Positions 22,600 to 30,379 of a stretch of DNA of 36,829 nucleotides are shown here, piece after piece. The DNA comes from a virus. The translations under genes and the position numbers were made by a program. The notes beneath the pieces are model-generated. The model saw only the letters and a list, made by a program, of their open reading frames with translations, was not told the origin of the DNA and ran no database searches. Location of the stretch: IMG/VR virus record IMGVR_UViG_3300048997_000351, positions 1 through 36,829 of that record; one strand, given 5' to 3'. How positions within the stretch are numbered: the first letter of the stretch is position 1; the number at the start of each line of letters is the position of its first letter.

Positions 22600-22875
22600 A
22601 TGCCGAACACGAAACCGCGTCCCAGACCCGAACATCAAGGGATTGAGCTCTATTCGGTGAATGAGACGGCCCGGCGCCTGGGCGGGTGCTCGGATATGCA
22701 CGTCTACCGGCTCATCGCGGCCGGGGAGCTGCAGACCGTCGACATCGCCACGCCCGGCGCCGGGCGTCCCAAGACGCGCATCCGCAGCGACGACCTGGCC
22801 GCCTACATCGAGCGCAACACCCGCAAGACGGCCGGGAAAGGCACTAGCCCAGGCGGGAGCGCCGATGCCGCCTGA
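22600..22875 (+). CDS. Excisionase/MerR-type HTH protein
   Basis: The 91-residue product has IELYSVNETARRLGGCSDMH, then VYRLIAAGELQTVDI and a basic wing (RPKTRIRSDDLAAYIERN), the pattern of the DNA-binding domain shared by excisionases and MerR-like proteins. The start is ATG 22600 or GTG 22594; no clear ribosome binding site is seen. It opens the replication operon. No integrase exists in the window, so a role in replication or regulation is more likely than excision. Confidence 0.75.
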   Translation: MPNTKPRPRPEHQGIELYSVNETARRLGGCSDMHVYRLIAAGELQTVDIATPGAGRPKTRIRSDDLAAYIERNTRKTAGKGTSPGGSADAA

Positions 22876-23182
22876 CAAAAAAATGGGGCGCCGCCCGGCG
22901 AAGACGACGCACCCGAAGATCACACCAGCTGCAGCCATCATAACCGTCCCGACCGGCAGCACCCGGCGGTCACGGCCTGTCGCGTCCGCGAGCCTGTATC
23001 ACCCGGTACCCGGCCGCACGCTGTTCTCGCTCTCGATCCGCTGCCCGTACTGCCAGGGAACGCACCTCGGCCGGGTCCGCGAGGAACGTCAGGCAGCCGG
23101 CAGGCGCCGCGTTCCGTGCGGGCCTGTGCAGGTCGTTGTCCGGCGCGTCTACCGGCCGGTCAGCGCCGGGCTGGCTGCGTGA
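22865..23182 (+). CDS. Small basic zinc-ribbon-like protein, 105 aa
   Basis: ATG 22865 lies inside the end of the HTH gene (11-base overlap). The product starts MPPDKKMGRRPAKTTHPKI and is basic throughout. It contains CPYCQGTH near residue 60 and a further Cys (VPCGPV) that could complete a treble-clef or half ribbon. The stop overlaps the GTG of the primase-polymerase gene. It is probably a nucleic-acid-binding accessory of the replication block; not recognised as a family. Confidence 0.65.
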   Translation: MPPDKKMGRRPAKTTHPKITPAAAIITVPTGSTRRSRPVASASLYHPVPGRTLFSLSIRCPYCQGTHLGRVREERQAAGRRRVPCGPVQVVVRRVYRPVSAGLAA

Positions 23183-24066
23183 GCGCGGTGCTCGCCGCCG
23201 CGCGAGCCTACATCGGCCGTGGCTGGCCCCCGTTCGTCCTGTCGGCGGGCAAGATTCCCGTGGCCAACTGCGACCCGTGCCGCAGGCAGCACGTGACCGC
23301 TAAGCAGATGGAGGCCTGCACATGCCTGTCGTGCCACGGGTTCTACGCGGCCACGATGGACGCCGGCCGGGCGGCCGAGATGATCCGCCGCTACCCGCGC
23401 GGCCTGCTCGCCATCCGCACCGGAGCGCCCTCGGGAACGGTGGTCATCGACGTCGACGCGCCGCACGGCCTGCCGACCATGCGCGCCCTGATGGATGCGG
23501 GGGAGCTGCCCCGGACGCTGGCCCAGCGAACCGGCTCCGGCGGTTACCACCTGGTCTATGCGCACCCGGGCGTGCGGATCCCGTCCGTGCCCGGGAAGGG
23601 TGGCGTCGGCGTCGACATCAAGGCCGATGGCGGATACATCGTGGCAGCCCCAAGCCTGCATCCCCGAACGCGCAAGCCCTACGAGTGGCGGGCCGACATC
23701 CGCCAGGCACTCACGGCGCTGCCGGAGGTCTGGACTGAACGCCTCCGCGAGCCGGAACGGCCGACACGGGCCACCGTCACCCGGCTGCCCGACCTCGGCC
23801 GGGCAGGACGGTATGCCGATGCCGCACTGCGCGGCGAGGTTCAGCACGTGCTCGACTCGCCGGAGGACGGCCACAACCACGCGCTGTTCACCGCGGCGCT
23901 CAAGGTCGGCAGCCTGGTCGCCGCCGGGGCACTGGACGAGGTCACCGCGGCCGAGGCACTCGCCGTGGCCGCGCAGCAGGTCGGCCAGAAGCCGGGCGAG
24001 ACGCGCCGCACGATCGCGTCGGGGTTCCGTGCTGGCGCGACCTCGCCACGTCAGGGGGCCGCGTGA
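23179..24066 (+). CDS. Replication primase-polymerase (AEP), untagged
   Basis: The protein has 295 residues from GTG 23179. AEP motifs are GWPPFVLSAGKIP (15-27), VVIDVDAP (88-95), GSGGYHLVY (119-127) and DGGYIVAAPS (150-159). A cysteine-rich insertion (C31, C34, C47, C49, C52) probably binds zinc. The C-terminal helical part (DSPEDGHNHALFTAAL) is typical of the family. It is coupled by GTGA to the SF3 helicase, forming a standard plasmid or phage replication pair. Unlike the transfer-operon homologue at 3773 it has no EAG tail (ends RQGAA). Confidence 0.9.
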   Translation: MSAVLAAARAYIGRGWPPFVLSAGKIPVANCDPCRRQHVTAKQMEACTCLSCHGFYAATMDAGRAAEMIRRYPRGLLAIRTGAPSGTVVIDVDAPHGLPTMRALMDAGELPRTLAQRTGSGGYHLVYAHPGVRIPSVPGKGGVGVDIKADGGYIVAAPSLHPRTRKPYEWRADIRQALTALPEVWTERLREPERPTRATVTRLPDLGRAGRYADAALRGEVQHVLDSPEDGHNHALFTAALKVGSLVAAGALDEVTAAEALAVAAQQVGQKPGETRRTIASGFRAGATSPRQGAA

Positions 24067-25523
24067 GCGACGTCGACGGCACCAGCGCGCTCGTGCGTGA
24101 GTTGCGGCGGCCGCTGCGCGACCACGACCCTGACTCCGGGATTCCGCGCACCCAGGACGACTGGGGTCGGCGGTTCGCCCAGGCCGTCAAGGACATGCGC
24201 CACATCCACGGCCTCGGCTGGCACGGGTGGGATCAGACGCGCTGGCGGCACGACGACACCGGGCAGGCCGCGCGCATCATGTCCGACCTGATCCACGACG
24301 GCTACGCCGAGCTCGCCGAGCTGACGAGCGACGCTGCGATCAAGGTGGCGGTGCGCGACCTCGTCTCCATGCGCAAAGCGGCCAGCGTCAACGGGGCGCT
24401 GTACCTCGCCTCGGTGCGGCCAGAGATGGCCGTGGCCGCCCGCGAGATCGACGCGCGGCCGAACCTGCTCAACGTGCCCAACGGCACGCTGGACCTGGAC
24501 ACGCTCGAGCTGCGCAGGCACGACCGTGACGACCTGCTGACCAAGGTCTGCCAGGGCGCGTATGACCGGGCCATCGGCGAGACGCGGTGGTCGCGGTTCG
24601 TGGCTGAGATCCTGCCCGACGAGGACGTGCGCGCGTTCGTGCAGCGGCTCATGGGGGTCGCCGCCTACGGCCGCGTCATCGAGCACGTCCTCGCAGTCAT
24701 GTGGGGGCGCGGCCGGAACGGTAAGTCAACGTTTATTGAAGCCGTCCTGCACGCCCTCGGTGACTACGGGCTGCAGGCAGACTCCAAGCTGCTCCTGTCC
24801 GGCGCGAACGAGAGGCACTCCACCGAGCGCGCCGACCTGCAGGGCAGGCGATTCGCAGTGTGCATGGAAACCGCCAAGGGCAGCCGGCTCGACGCGCCCA
24901 TGGCGAAGATGCTGACCGGCGGCGACACGATCACGGCGCGCCGGATGCGCAAGGACAACATCAGTTTCGAGCCGTCGCACACCGTCGCGCTGATCACCAA
25001 CTACAAGCCCATGATCTCCGGCGACGATGATGCGCTGTGGAAGCGGGTTGTGCTGATCCCGTTCACCGAGAGATTCCTCGGCACCGAAGCCGACAAGAAC
25101 CTGCTCGACACGCTCAAGGCCGAGGCCGCGGCGGTCATCACGTGGATGGTCGAAGGCTGGCAGCAGTACCGGCAGACCGGGCTTGCACCGCCCGAGAGCG
25201 TGCTCGCGGCAACCAGCGCCTACCGGGACGAGTCCGACGCGCTCGGGCAGTTCATTGCCCAGCGGTGCCACCTGGCCACCTCGGCGTACGCCCGGCAGCA
25301 GCCAGGAGATGGATCACAGGTGCTCTACCAGGCCTGGACGTCCTGGTGTCACTACAACGGGGAGAGTCCCGGCAGCAACAAGGAACTGACCGAACAGCTC
25401 ATCGACCGGGGCTGGCAGAAGGCGAAGACGAACACCGGAGCGAAGTGGCTCGGCGTAACCCTGCTCACCGATGCCCAGGAAGACAAAACGGCTGGTCAGG
25501 CGACTAGCGGTGATGGGTGGTGA
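24063..25523 (+). CDS. D5-type SF3 helicase (phage/plasmid primase family)
   Basis: The 486-residue protein has the D5 N-terminal region (LLNVPNGTLDLDTLELR) and an SF3 helicase. Walker A is GRGRNGKST (215-223), Walker B AVCMETAKG (265-273) and motif C TVALITNYKP (307-316) with the sensor asparagine. The arginine-finger region is ALWKRVVLIPF. It belongs to the P4/D5 class that unwinds origins as a hexamer. GTG 24063 overlaps the primase-polymerase stop. The 3' end of the gene carries the first half of an inverted iteron cluster, a possible origin. Confidence 0.92.
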   Translation: MSDVDGTSALVRELRRPLRDHDPDSGIPRTQDDWGRRFAQAVKDMRHIHGLGWHGWDQTRWRHDDTGQAARIMSDLIHDGYAELAELTSDAAIKVAVRDLVSMRKAASVNGALYLASVRPEMAVAAREIDARPNLLNVPNGTLDLDTLELRRHDRDDLLTKVCQGAYDRAIGETRWSRFVAEILPDEDVRAFVQRLMGVAAYGRVIEHVLAVMWGRGRNGKSTFIEAVLHALGDYGLQADSKLLLSGANERHSTERADLQGRRFAVCMETAKGSRLDAPMAKMLTGGDTITARRMRKDNISFEPSHTVALITNYKPMISGDDDALWKRVVLIPFTERFLGTEADKNLLDTLKAEAAAVITWMVEGWQQYRQTGLAPPESVLAATSAYRDESDALGQFIAQRCHLATSAYARQQPGDGSQVLYQAWTSWCHYNGESPGSNKELTEQLIDRGWQKAKTNTGAKWLGVTLLTDAQEDKTAGQATSGDGW

Positions 25524-25596
25524 TGGGTCAACAGCATGACTCTCACATGTGTATGCGTAAGGCGCTCATACCTGAGACCCGTCACTACCCGTCACT
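25509..25596. repeat. Inverted iteron cluster, candidate replication origin
   Basis: Two tandem 10-mers GGTGATGGGT (25509-25528) face two tandem ACCCGTCACT (25577-25596), giving four copies of RGTGAYGGGT in two inverted pairs about 50 bases apart. A further GTCAC/GTGAC repeat follows at 25591-25608. The position right behind the primase-helicase genes, overlapping the helicase stop, fits an origin. It could also be an operator or attenuator for the downstream genes. Confidence 0.5.
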
Positions 25597-25641
25597 TTTG
25601 CGCGTGACCTGCGAAAACCAAAAACGAGAGGCGACGAACCC

Positions 25642-26406
25642 ATGCAGATCAAGTCTCGCCAGCGCCGCGCTGGCCAGCCAGCCGCCGGGCAGGACAGTGC
25701 GACTACCACGAACCCCGGCGAGAGCACTGCCCGCCCGCAGCTGGTACCGCCCCCGGCTGGCCGTTACATCACCATCAGCACCGAGCGGGTAAGCCAGGAT
25801 CGGCTGCAGCACAACTGGGTCGGGCCGCCAACGCCCGGGACCATCACCCGCTACCGCGGTGTCCTTCATTTGCACCGCGGTGGCCAGGAGCAGGTGATCC
25901 GCTGCAGTCACCGCGCGCACCCGCTGCGGCCACCGTCCCTGGTGCACAAGACCGAGGCCGATGCGTTCGCATGCGCCCAGCGCTTGCGCGTCAGCGACTA
26001 CCGGGCGTGGCCGCTCTACGAGCCCGTCCTTCGGTGCCCCACCTGCGGTTCAACGACGCCAGTGGCCCAGACTCCCCGCGAAGCACCGGCCACGCCGTAC
26101 GCGGAGCTCACCGCCCGGCCGCACGACGAGCCCACCACCGTCCTGGGCGCCGATGACGAGCCTGAGCAGGCCGTCGTCCGGCGGTACGTCGGCGGGTTCA
26201 CCGTTCACTACCCGGACGGCAGCGAAACCACCGGCGAATGCGCCCACCAGCAGCCGGGCCGAGCCGTGCCGCTATACCTGCACGGCTCGCAAGAAGATGC
26301 ACTCAGGTGCGCCCGAACCCTGCTCACCACCCGGCACGGCCGCATCGAGATCCGTGAGCACCAGCCAAAAACGCCAGCGGACCAGACTCCCGGCGCTGCC
26401 GCATGA
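25642..26406 (+). CDS. Duplicated-domain protein, 254 aa
   Basis: After a disordered N-terminus (1-38) the protein contains two related units of about 55 residues. One is RYRGVLHLHRGGQEQVIRCS and onward to DAFACAQRL; the other is RRYVGGFTVHYPDGSETTGE and onward to DALRCARTLL. A CPTCGS zinc half-site lies between them. Each unit looks like a short beta sheet with a helix. A third, closer copy is the next gene. No known family was recognised. It starts the operon leading into the packaging genes. Confidence 0.7.
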   Translation: MQIKSRQRRAGQPAAGQDSATTTNPGESTARPQLVPPPAGRYITISTERVSQDRLQHNWVGPPTPGTITRYRGVLHLHRGGQEQVIRCSHRAHPLRPPSLVHKTEADAFACAQRLRVSDYRAWPLYEPVLRCPTCGSTTPVAQTPREAPATPYAELTARPHDEPTTVLGADDEPEQAVVRRYVGGFTVHYPDGSETTGECAHQQPGRAVPLYLHGSQEDALRCARTLLTTRHGRIEIREHQPKTPADQTPGAAA

Positions 26407-26732
26407 CCGGCAGCGCGGAGCCGGCCGGAGCACCGGCCGCACCATACGCCGAGCTCAGCGCCCAGGCGCACGACATGACAGACATCATCGTCCAGCCGTT
26501 CGGCGATGTGGCCCGGCACATCACCCGGCGGTTCATCGGCCGCTTCACCATCCACCGGCCGGACGGCAGCGAGTCCACCGAGGAGTGCATGCACGTGCGG
26601 TCCGGCATCGGCGTGGTGCGGCTGTTCCCGCACCAGACCGTAGACGAAGCACTCGCCTGCGCCCGCATCCTGCTCGCCGACCGGTACGACGGCATCGAGA
26701 TCCGCGAGCCCAGCGCGGCCGGACCACAGTGA
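26403..26732 (+). CDS. Paralogue of the preceding protein's C-terminal half, 109 aa
   Basis: ATG 26403 overlaps the previous stop. The whole protein lines up with the last 115 residues of its neighbour: APAAPYAELSAQ against APATPYAELTAR, FTIHRPDGSESTEEC against FTVHYPDGSETTGEC, and DGIEIRE against GRIEIRE. This is a tandem duplication at gene level. Function unknown. Confidence 0.75.
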   Translation: MTGSAEPAGAPAAPYAELSAQAHDMTDIIVQPFGDVARHITRRFIGRFTIHRPDGSESTEECMHVRSGIGVVRLFPHQTVDEALACARILLADRYDGIEIREPSAAGPQ

Positions 26733-26745
26733 CGGGAGCGGCCCA

Positions 26746-27006
26746 GTGCCCACCATCGGCGACCTGCTGGACGACGACGACCGACAGCGCCTGCGCGAGC
26801 TCCACGGCCGGCCCGCCAGGCCCAAGCCCGAGCCACAACCACGACCGCGGCGGCCCTCACGAGACCGGCGCAGGCACTCCCCGCAGGCTATGGGTGCGAT
26901 CGCAGCGATCGCCCGCGCGACCGGGCAGCACCAGGACCAGGACGGCGGCGGTCAGGCAGCCATCACCGGCAGCGACCACACGCAGCGCGGTCGGCAAGCA
27001 GGGTAG
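26746..27006 (+). CDS. Small basic protein, 86 aa
   Basis: GTG 26746 has GGGAG seven bases upstream. The product opens MPTIGDLLDDDDRQRLRELH, then becomes a Pro/Arg-rich, probably disordered basic region (PKPEPQPRPRRPSRDRRRHS) and a helix with AIAAIARATGQ. It may bind nucleic acid. About 100 bases separate it from the terminase small-subunit gene; they hold a possible promoter but nothing distinct. Confidence 0.6.
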   Translation: MPTIGDLLDDDDRQRLRELHGRPARPKPEPQPRPRRPSRDRRRHSPQAMGAIAAIARATGQHQDQDGGGQAAITGSDHTQRGRQAG

Positions 27007-27109
27007 GGGGAGCCCCCATGCACGGCTCTGTGCAGGCCTGAGGACCCTCCACACGCTTCAAATACTCACCTGGCTTCGTTTGTTTTGGATCATGGCCGGA
27101 GGGCCGTTG

Positions 27110-27349
27110 ATGAAGGTTAAGACTGGCGTTACCCGGCTGCTGAAGCGCCTTCCGGCGGGCGGTCCCGAGCACGATGCGCTCGCGGCGCTCGCGACCACGC
27201 TGGCTGAGGCGCTGGATGGCGACCCTCCGGCGACCGCGACGCCGAATCTGGCCCGGGAGCTGCGCGCGACGATCGCCGCGCTGACCGCGTCGCCGGACGA
27301 GGCCGCCGATCCCGAGGTGGAGGAGCTGCTTCGCGATGTCCGCCGCTAG
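27110..27349 (+). CDS. Probable terminase small subunit, 79 aa
   Basis: I take ATG 27110 (MKVKTGVTRLLKRLP) because GGAGG lies seven bases upstream; ATG 27092 is in frame but weaker. The small helical protein has NLARELRATIAALTASPDEA, a pattern seen in short genes directly before terminase large subunits of actinophages. Its last codons overlap the start of the terminase ATPase by 14 bases. The assignment rests mainly on this position. Confidence 0.55.
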   Translation: MKVKTGVTRLLKRLPAGGPEHDALAALATTLAEALDGDPPATATPNLARELRATIAALTASPDEAADPEVEELLRDVRR

Positions 27350-28220
27350 GTATGCGACCCCGGCCAGTGACCGACCGAACCTTGCGGGGGCGGTCGGCCG
27401 CGTTGCGGAGGCTCTGGGCATGCCGCTGATGCCGTGGCAGCGGCAGGTGCTTGAGGTGGGCACCGAGCTGGAGGCCGAAAAGCTGGCCTACCGCCAGGTC
27501 ACCACGCTGGTACCAAGGCAGAGCGGGAAGAGCAGCTTGACCTGCTCGCTGATGGTCGGCGCGGCGCTGGCCCGGCCGCGGACGCGGGTTGTCTACGCGG
27601 CGCAGACGCGGCTGGACGCGCGCAAGAAGCTGGTGGACGACTGGATGCCGCTGATCGGCGCGTCCCGGCTGGCGCCGCTGGTGACGCCGCGGCGCGGGTT
27701 CGGCACCGAGGCGCTGCTGTTCGCCAACGGCAGCCGCATCGAGCTGGTGTCCGGGACGCGGGTGTCCGGCCACGGCGCGACCCTGGACTTGGCCGTGGTC
27801 GACGAGGCGTGGGCCCAGGTGGACGACCGGCTTGAGCAGGCGCTGCGCCCGGCGATGATCACCCGCCCGGATCCGCAGTTCTGGATCATCAGTACGGCCG
27901 GCGATGACACGAGCACGTGGCTGCGACAGAAGGTCGACGCCGGGCGCCTGGCGGTGCAGCTGGGGGCCGCGGAGGCCGCCGCCTACTTCGAATGGTCGGC
28001 GGCGGAGGGTTCGGACCCGTCCGACCCGGCGACCTGGCACGGATGCATGCCCGCACTCGGCCACACGGTACCGGAGGCGGCCATCCGGGCCGATCTGGAG
28101 CTGATGAGGCCGCCGGAGTTTCAGCGGGCCTACTTGAACTGGTGGCCTGGGGACACCGCGGGCGGCTGGGAGGTCTTCAGCCAGCAGGCATGGGAGCGGG
28201 CCGGTGGGGATTTCCGGTGA
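27336..28220 (+). CDS. Terminase large subunit, ATPase part
   Basis: The packaging ATPase motifs are clear: adenine-binding QRQ near residue 36, Walker A VPRQSGKS (59-66), Walker B LAVVDEA (152-158) with catalytic Glu, and the coupling motif IISTAGDD. Typical large subunits have 450-550 residues with an RNase H-like nuclease behind the ATPase. This ORF stops at 294 residues, just where the nuclease should begin. The nuclease is found in the next ORF, behind an HNH domain and in the +1 frame. ATP-driven packaging of DNA into a capsid is the known role. Confidence 0.9.
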   Translation: MSAARYATPASDRPNLAGAVGRVAEALGMPLMPWQRQVLEVGTELEAEKLAYRQVTTLVPRQSGKSSLTCSLMVGAALARPRTRVVYAAQTRLDARKKLVDDWMPLIGASRLAPLVTPRRGFGTEALLFANGSRIELVSGTRVSGHGATLDLAVVDEAWAQVDDRLEQALRPAMITRPDPQFWIISTAGDDTSTWLRQKVDAGRLAVQLGAAEAAAYFEWSAAEGSDPSDPATWHGCMPALGHTVPEAAIRADLELMRPPEFQRAYLNWWPGDTAGGWEVFSQQAWERAGGDFR

Positions 28221-28965
28221 TCACCAGGCGGTGCGGCGGGCTCTGGTCGCCGCGATGGAACCGGGACAGCCGTGCGCCCGCTGCGGCCGCCCGCTACTGC
28301 CCGGCCAGCCGGTTGACCTGGATCACCTGGTGCCCAGGTCGGCTGGCGGCGAGGGCCCGCGGGCACTGTCCCACGCCAGCTGCAACCGCAGGCATGGTGC
28401 CCGGCTTGGTAACGCTGCCCGCCGGAGGCAGAAGCAAGGGAGGCGCAGGAAGATGATCAGGCTTACGGTCGGCGTGGAGATCTACGCGGACCGCTCAAAA
28501 ACGGCGATCGTCCTGGCCGGGATACCCGAGCCGGGCGTGGGCGACATCGAGTTGCTGCCCCTGGTCGACGGCGCCGACGCCGTACCGGCCGTGGCCGAGC
28601 TGGCCGTCCGGTGCGAGATCGACGCCGTGGCCGTAGACCCGCGGTCCAACGCGGCGACCCTGGTTGAGCCGCTGCGGCGGGCCGGCCTCCCGGTCAAGGA
28701 ACCGGACGCCCGTGACATGGCCGTCGCGCACGGGCGGTTCGCTGACTTGATGACCGCCGGCAAGCTCAGACATCACAACCAGCCGGAGATGACGGCCGCG
28801 GTGCGGTTCGCGCAGGCACGCAAGCTGGCCGGGGCTGCGGCACTGGAGAGGTACGGGACCAGCGCCGACGCGGCTCCGGCCGTCGCCGCCGAGCTGGCGA
28901 TCTGGGCCCTGGGCGATCTGAGCAAGCCGAGCGGCGAGGGTCCGTTCGTGTTGTTCGGCCGGTGA
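28204..28965 (+). CDS. HNH endonuclease fused to terminase nuclease domain
   Basis: GTG 28204 has GGGAG seven bases upstream and overlaps the ATPase stop by 17 bases. Residues 20-70 form an HNH nuclease: CARCGRP, VDLDHLVPRSAGGEG, and SHASCNRRHG. After a basic linker, residues 86-253 match the RNase H-like nuclease of terminase large subunits: VGVEIYADRS, VAVDPRSNAATLVE, DMAVAHGRFADLMTAGKL, and SADAAPAVAAELAIWAL. An internal ATG at 28453, with GGAGG upstream, could give the nuclease alone. HNH proteins beside terminases assist cos cleavage in several phages; an insertion between the two terminase domains is unusual. Confidence 0.8.
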   Translation: MGISGDHQAVRRALVAAMEPGQPCARCGRPLLPGQPVDLDHLVPRSAGGEGPRALSHASCNRRHGARLGNAARRRQKQGRRRKMIRLTVGVEIYADRSKTAIVLAGIPEPGVGDIELLPLVDGADAVPAVAELAVRCEIDAVAVDPRSNAATLVEPLRRAGLPVKEPDARDMAVAHGRFADLMTAGKLRHHNQPEMTAAVRFAQARKLAGAAALERYGTSADAAPAVAAELAIWALGDLSKPSGEGPFVLFGR

Positions 28966-28969
28966 TCAG

Positions 28970-29119
28970 TTGACCGAGGACCAGGGCAGCGGAGCACCGC
29001 AGGAGCCAGATGGCGAGAGTGCCTTGCCCACAGACGACGACCTGGCCCGGCTGTTTTTCCACCCGTGCCAACACCACGACCCGCCGACGATTTCGTGCCC
29101 GCACTCGCGGGATTGGTGA
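28970..29119 (+). CDS. Small Cys/His protein, 49 aa (tentative)
   Basis: A TTG at 28970 opens a 49-residue frame, MTEDQGSGAPQE..., acidic at first and ending FHPCQHHDPPTISCPHSRDW, with Cys/His spacing that could bind zinc. The stop overlaps a GTG of the peptidase gene. No good ribosome binding site is seen. It is supported only by filling the gap between two tightly packed genes. Confidence 0.4.
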   Translation: MTEDQGSGAPQEPDGESALPTDDDLARLFFHPCQHHDPPTISCPHSRDW

Positions 29120-29130
29120 AAGGAGGTGCC

Positions 29131-29790
29131 TTGAGCGCCGACGAGATTTGGAAAACCGCGCTGCATGAGGGCGGGCACGGCTACATGGCGTGGCGTACCG
29201 GGCGGCGGGTCGGAGCGGTCACCGTCGTGCCCAGGGGCCAGTCGGCCGGGGCGACGGACTGCGGGTCGCTGCGGATGCGATGGCGTGAGTTTGACCGGCT
29301 CGACCGGTCGGCGCCGGTGGCGAGCTGGCCCGCCTCCATACGCAGGCTGTACGACATCGTGGCGATGTGCACGGCGGCGGGCCAGCTCGCCGAGGATCTG
29401 TTCTTTTGGCCGGGCCGCACCGGCCGCACCGGTGATCCGGTGATCATGCGGGCCACCGAGCTGGCTGAGGCCACCGTTGCCGAGACCCCCCCGGCGGCCG
29501 CGCCGCGCAACGCTGGCCGCCCGGCAGAGTTGCGGCCGACCCGCGCGGAAGCCGCGAAGCTGGCCGCAGCGGACACGCAGAGCGACGCCGCCGCGCTGGC
29601 CTGGTGGGCTGCCGACATGTTTCCAGGCCAGATGGGCCGCCAGATGGCGTGGCTGGGCCACATCGAAGCGGAAACCCGGGCGTGCCTGAGTACAGCCGAA
29701 GGCCCGGTGCTGCGCCTGGCTCGCGCGTTGCGGGAGTACGGCACGCTGTCCGGCAACGCGGTTCGGGCGGTCCTGGATGCCGACCGCTGA
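29131..29790 (+). CDS. AAA-less FtsH-type (M41-like) zinc metallopeptidase 1
   Basis: TTG 29131 follows AAGGAGG; GTG 29116 is an alternative. The active site is HEGGH (residues 12-16), with the GQLAEDLFFWPGRTGRTGDP segment (83-103) and MRATELAEAT. These correspond to the FtsH peptidase pattern HEAGHA ... AE ... tGa.nDl..AT.iA, so D102 is the likely third zinc ligand. FtsH proteases carry an AAA ATPase before this domain; here it is absent, leaving a 219-residue peptidase. In phages a small protease usually matures the capsid; whether this one acts so is unknown, since no capsid gene is present. Confidence 0.8.
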   Translation: MSADEIWKTALHEGGHGYMAWRTGRRVGAVTVVPRGQSAGATDCGSLRMRWREFDRLDRSAPVASWPASIRRLYDIVAMCTAAGQLAEDLFFWPGRTGRTGDPVIMRATELAEATVAETPPAAAPRNAGRPAELRPTRAEAAKLAAADTQSDAAALAWWAADMFPGQMGRQMAWLGHIEAETRACLSTAEGPVLRLARALREYGTLSGNAVRAVLDADR

Positions 29791-30379
29791 CGACGCGGAG
29801 CACTCGCCCCCAGGTGCCGTCGCCGCCCACGAGGCCGGACATGCGGCTATGGCCGCCTACTTCGGCTTCACCCGCCGCGGCCCGGTGTCGCTGGAGCCTC
29901 CGGTTTGCTTTGCCGGCTGGCATCCGCGGACGCCGCCGCCGGGTGAGCTGGAGGGCCTGACCGAACCCGGCCCGGTGCTACCGGCCCGGATCCGGCGCTA
30001 TGTCGAGGCCACCGTCATGGTCCTGCTGGCCGGTGACGTCGCCGAAGGTATCTGCTACTGGGCCGCCGGGCCCGGCGAGGGCATCGAGGACCCGCCGTGG
30101 CGGCAGGCACCGGCCCTTCCGCCGTGGGAGCGGGCATGGCTGGCTGAGCACGGTGGCGGCGAAGACGATGTGCACCGGATCCGGGGACTGCTGCAGCAGA
30201 TGCACGGCCCGGACTCGGCGGTGGCGGGCGCGCACGAGCTGTACCTGCGGGCCGAGACCCGGCACCTGGTCCGGCGGCCCCGTTTCCGCCGGCAGGTCTG
30301 TGCCCTGGCCACCGAACTGCTGGCCTGCGGCACCCTGCCCGCGTCCCGCTGGCGAGCGGTCCTGGCGAGTGCTCAATGA
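29777..30379 (+). CDS. AAA-less FtsH-type (M41-like) zinc metallopeptidase 2
   Basis: ATG 29777 overlaps the previous gene by 14 bases. The 200-residue protein has HEAGH (18-22), LLAGDVAEGICYW (83-95) and GGGEDDVHRIRGLL (126-139), again in FtsH-peptidase order with D130 or D131 as candidate third ligand. It has only modest similarity to its neighbour beyond these motifs. Two adjacent stand-alone M41-like domains could form a heteromeric protease. There is no membrane segment or ATPase domain. Confidence 0.78.
   Translation: MPTADDAEHSPPGAVAAHEAGHAAMAAYFGFTRRGPVSLEPPVCFAGWHPRTPPPGELEGLTEPGPVLPARIRRYVEATVMVLLAGDVAEGICYWAAGPGEGIEDPPWRQAPALPPWERAWLAEHGGGEDDVHRIRGLLQQMHGPDSAVAGAHELYLRAETRHLVRRPRFRRQVCALATELLACGTLPASRWRAVLASAQ

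Noticed and set aside
22600-22875. Excisionase of an integrative element
   Set aside because: No integrase gene or attachment site was found; the HTH type is also used in replication and regulation genes.
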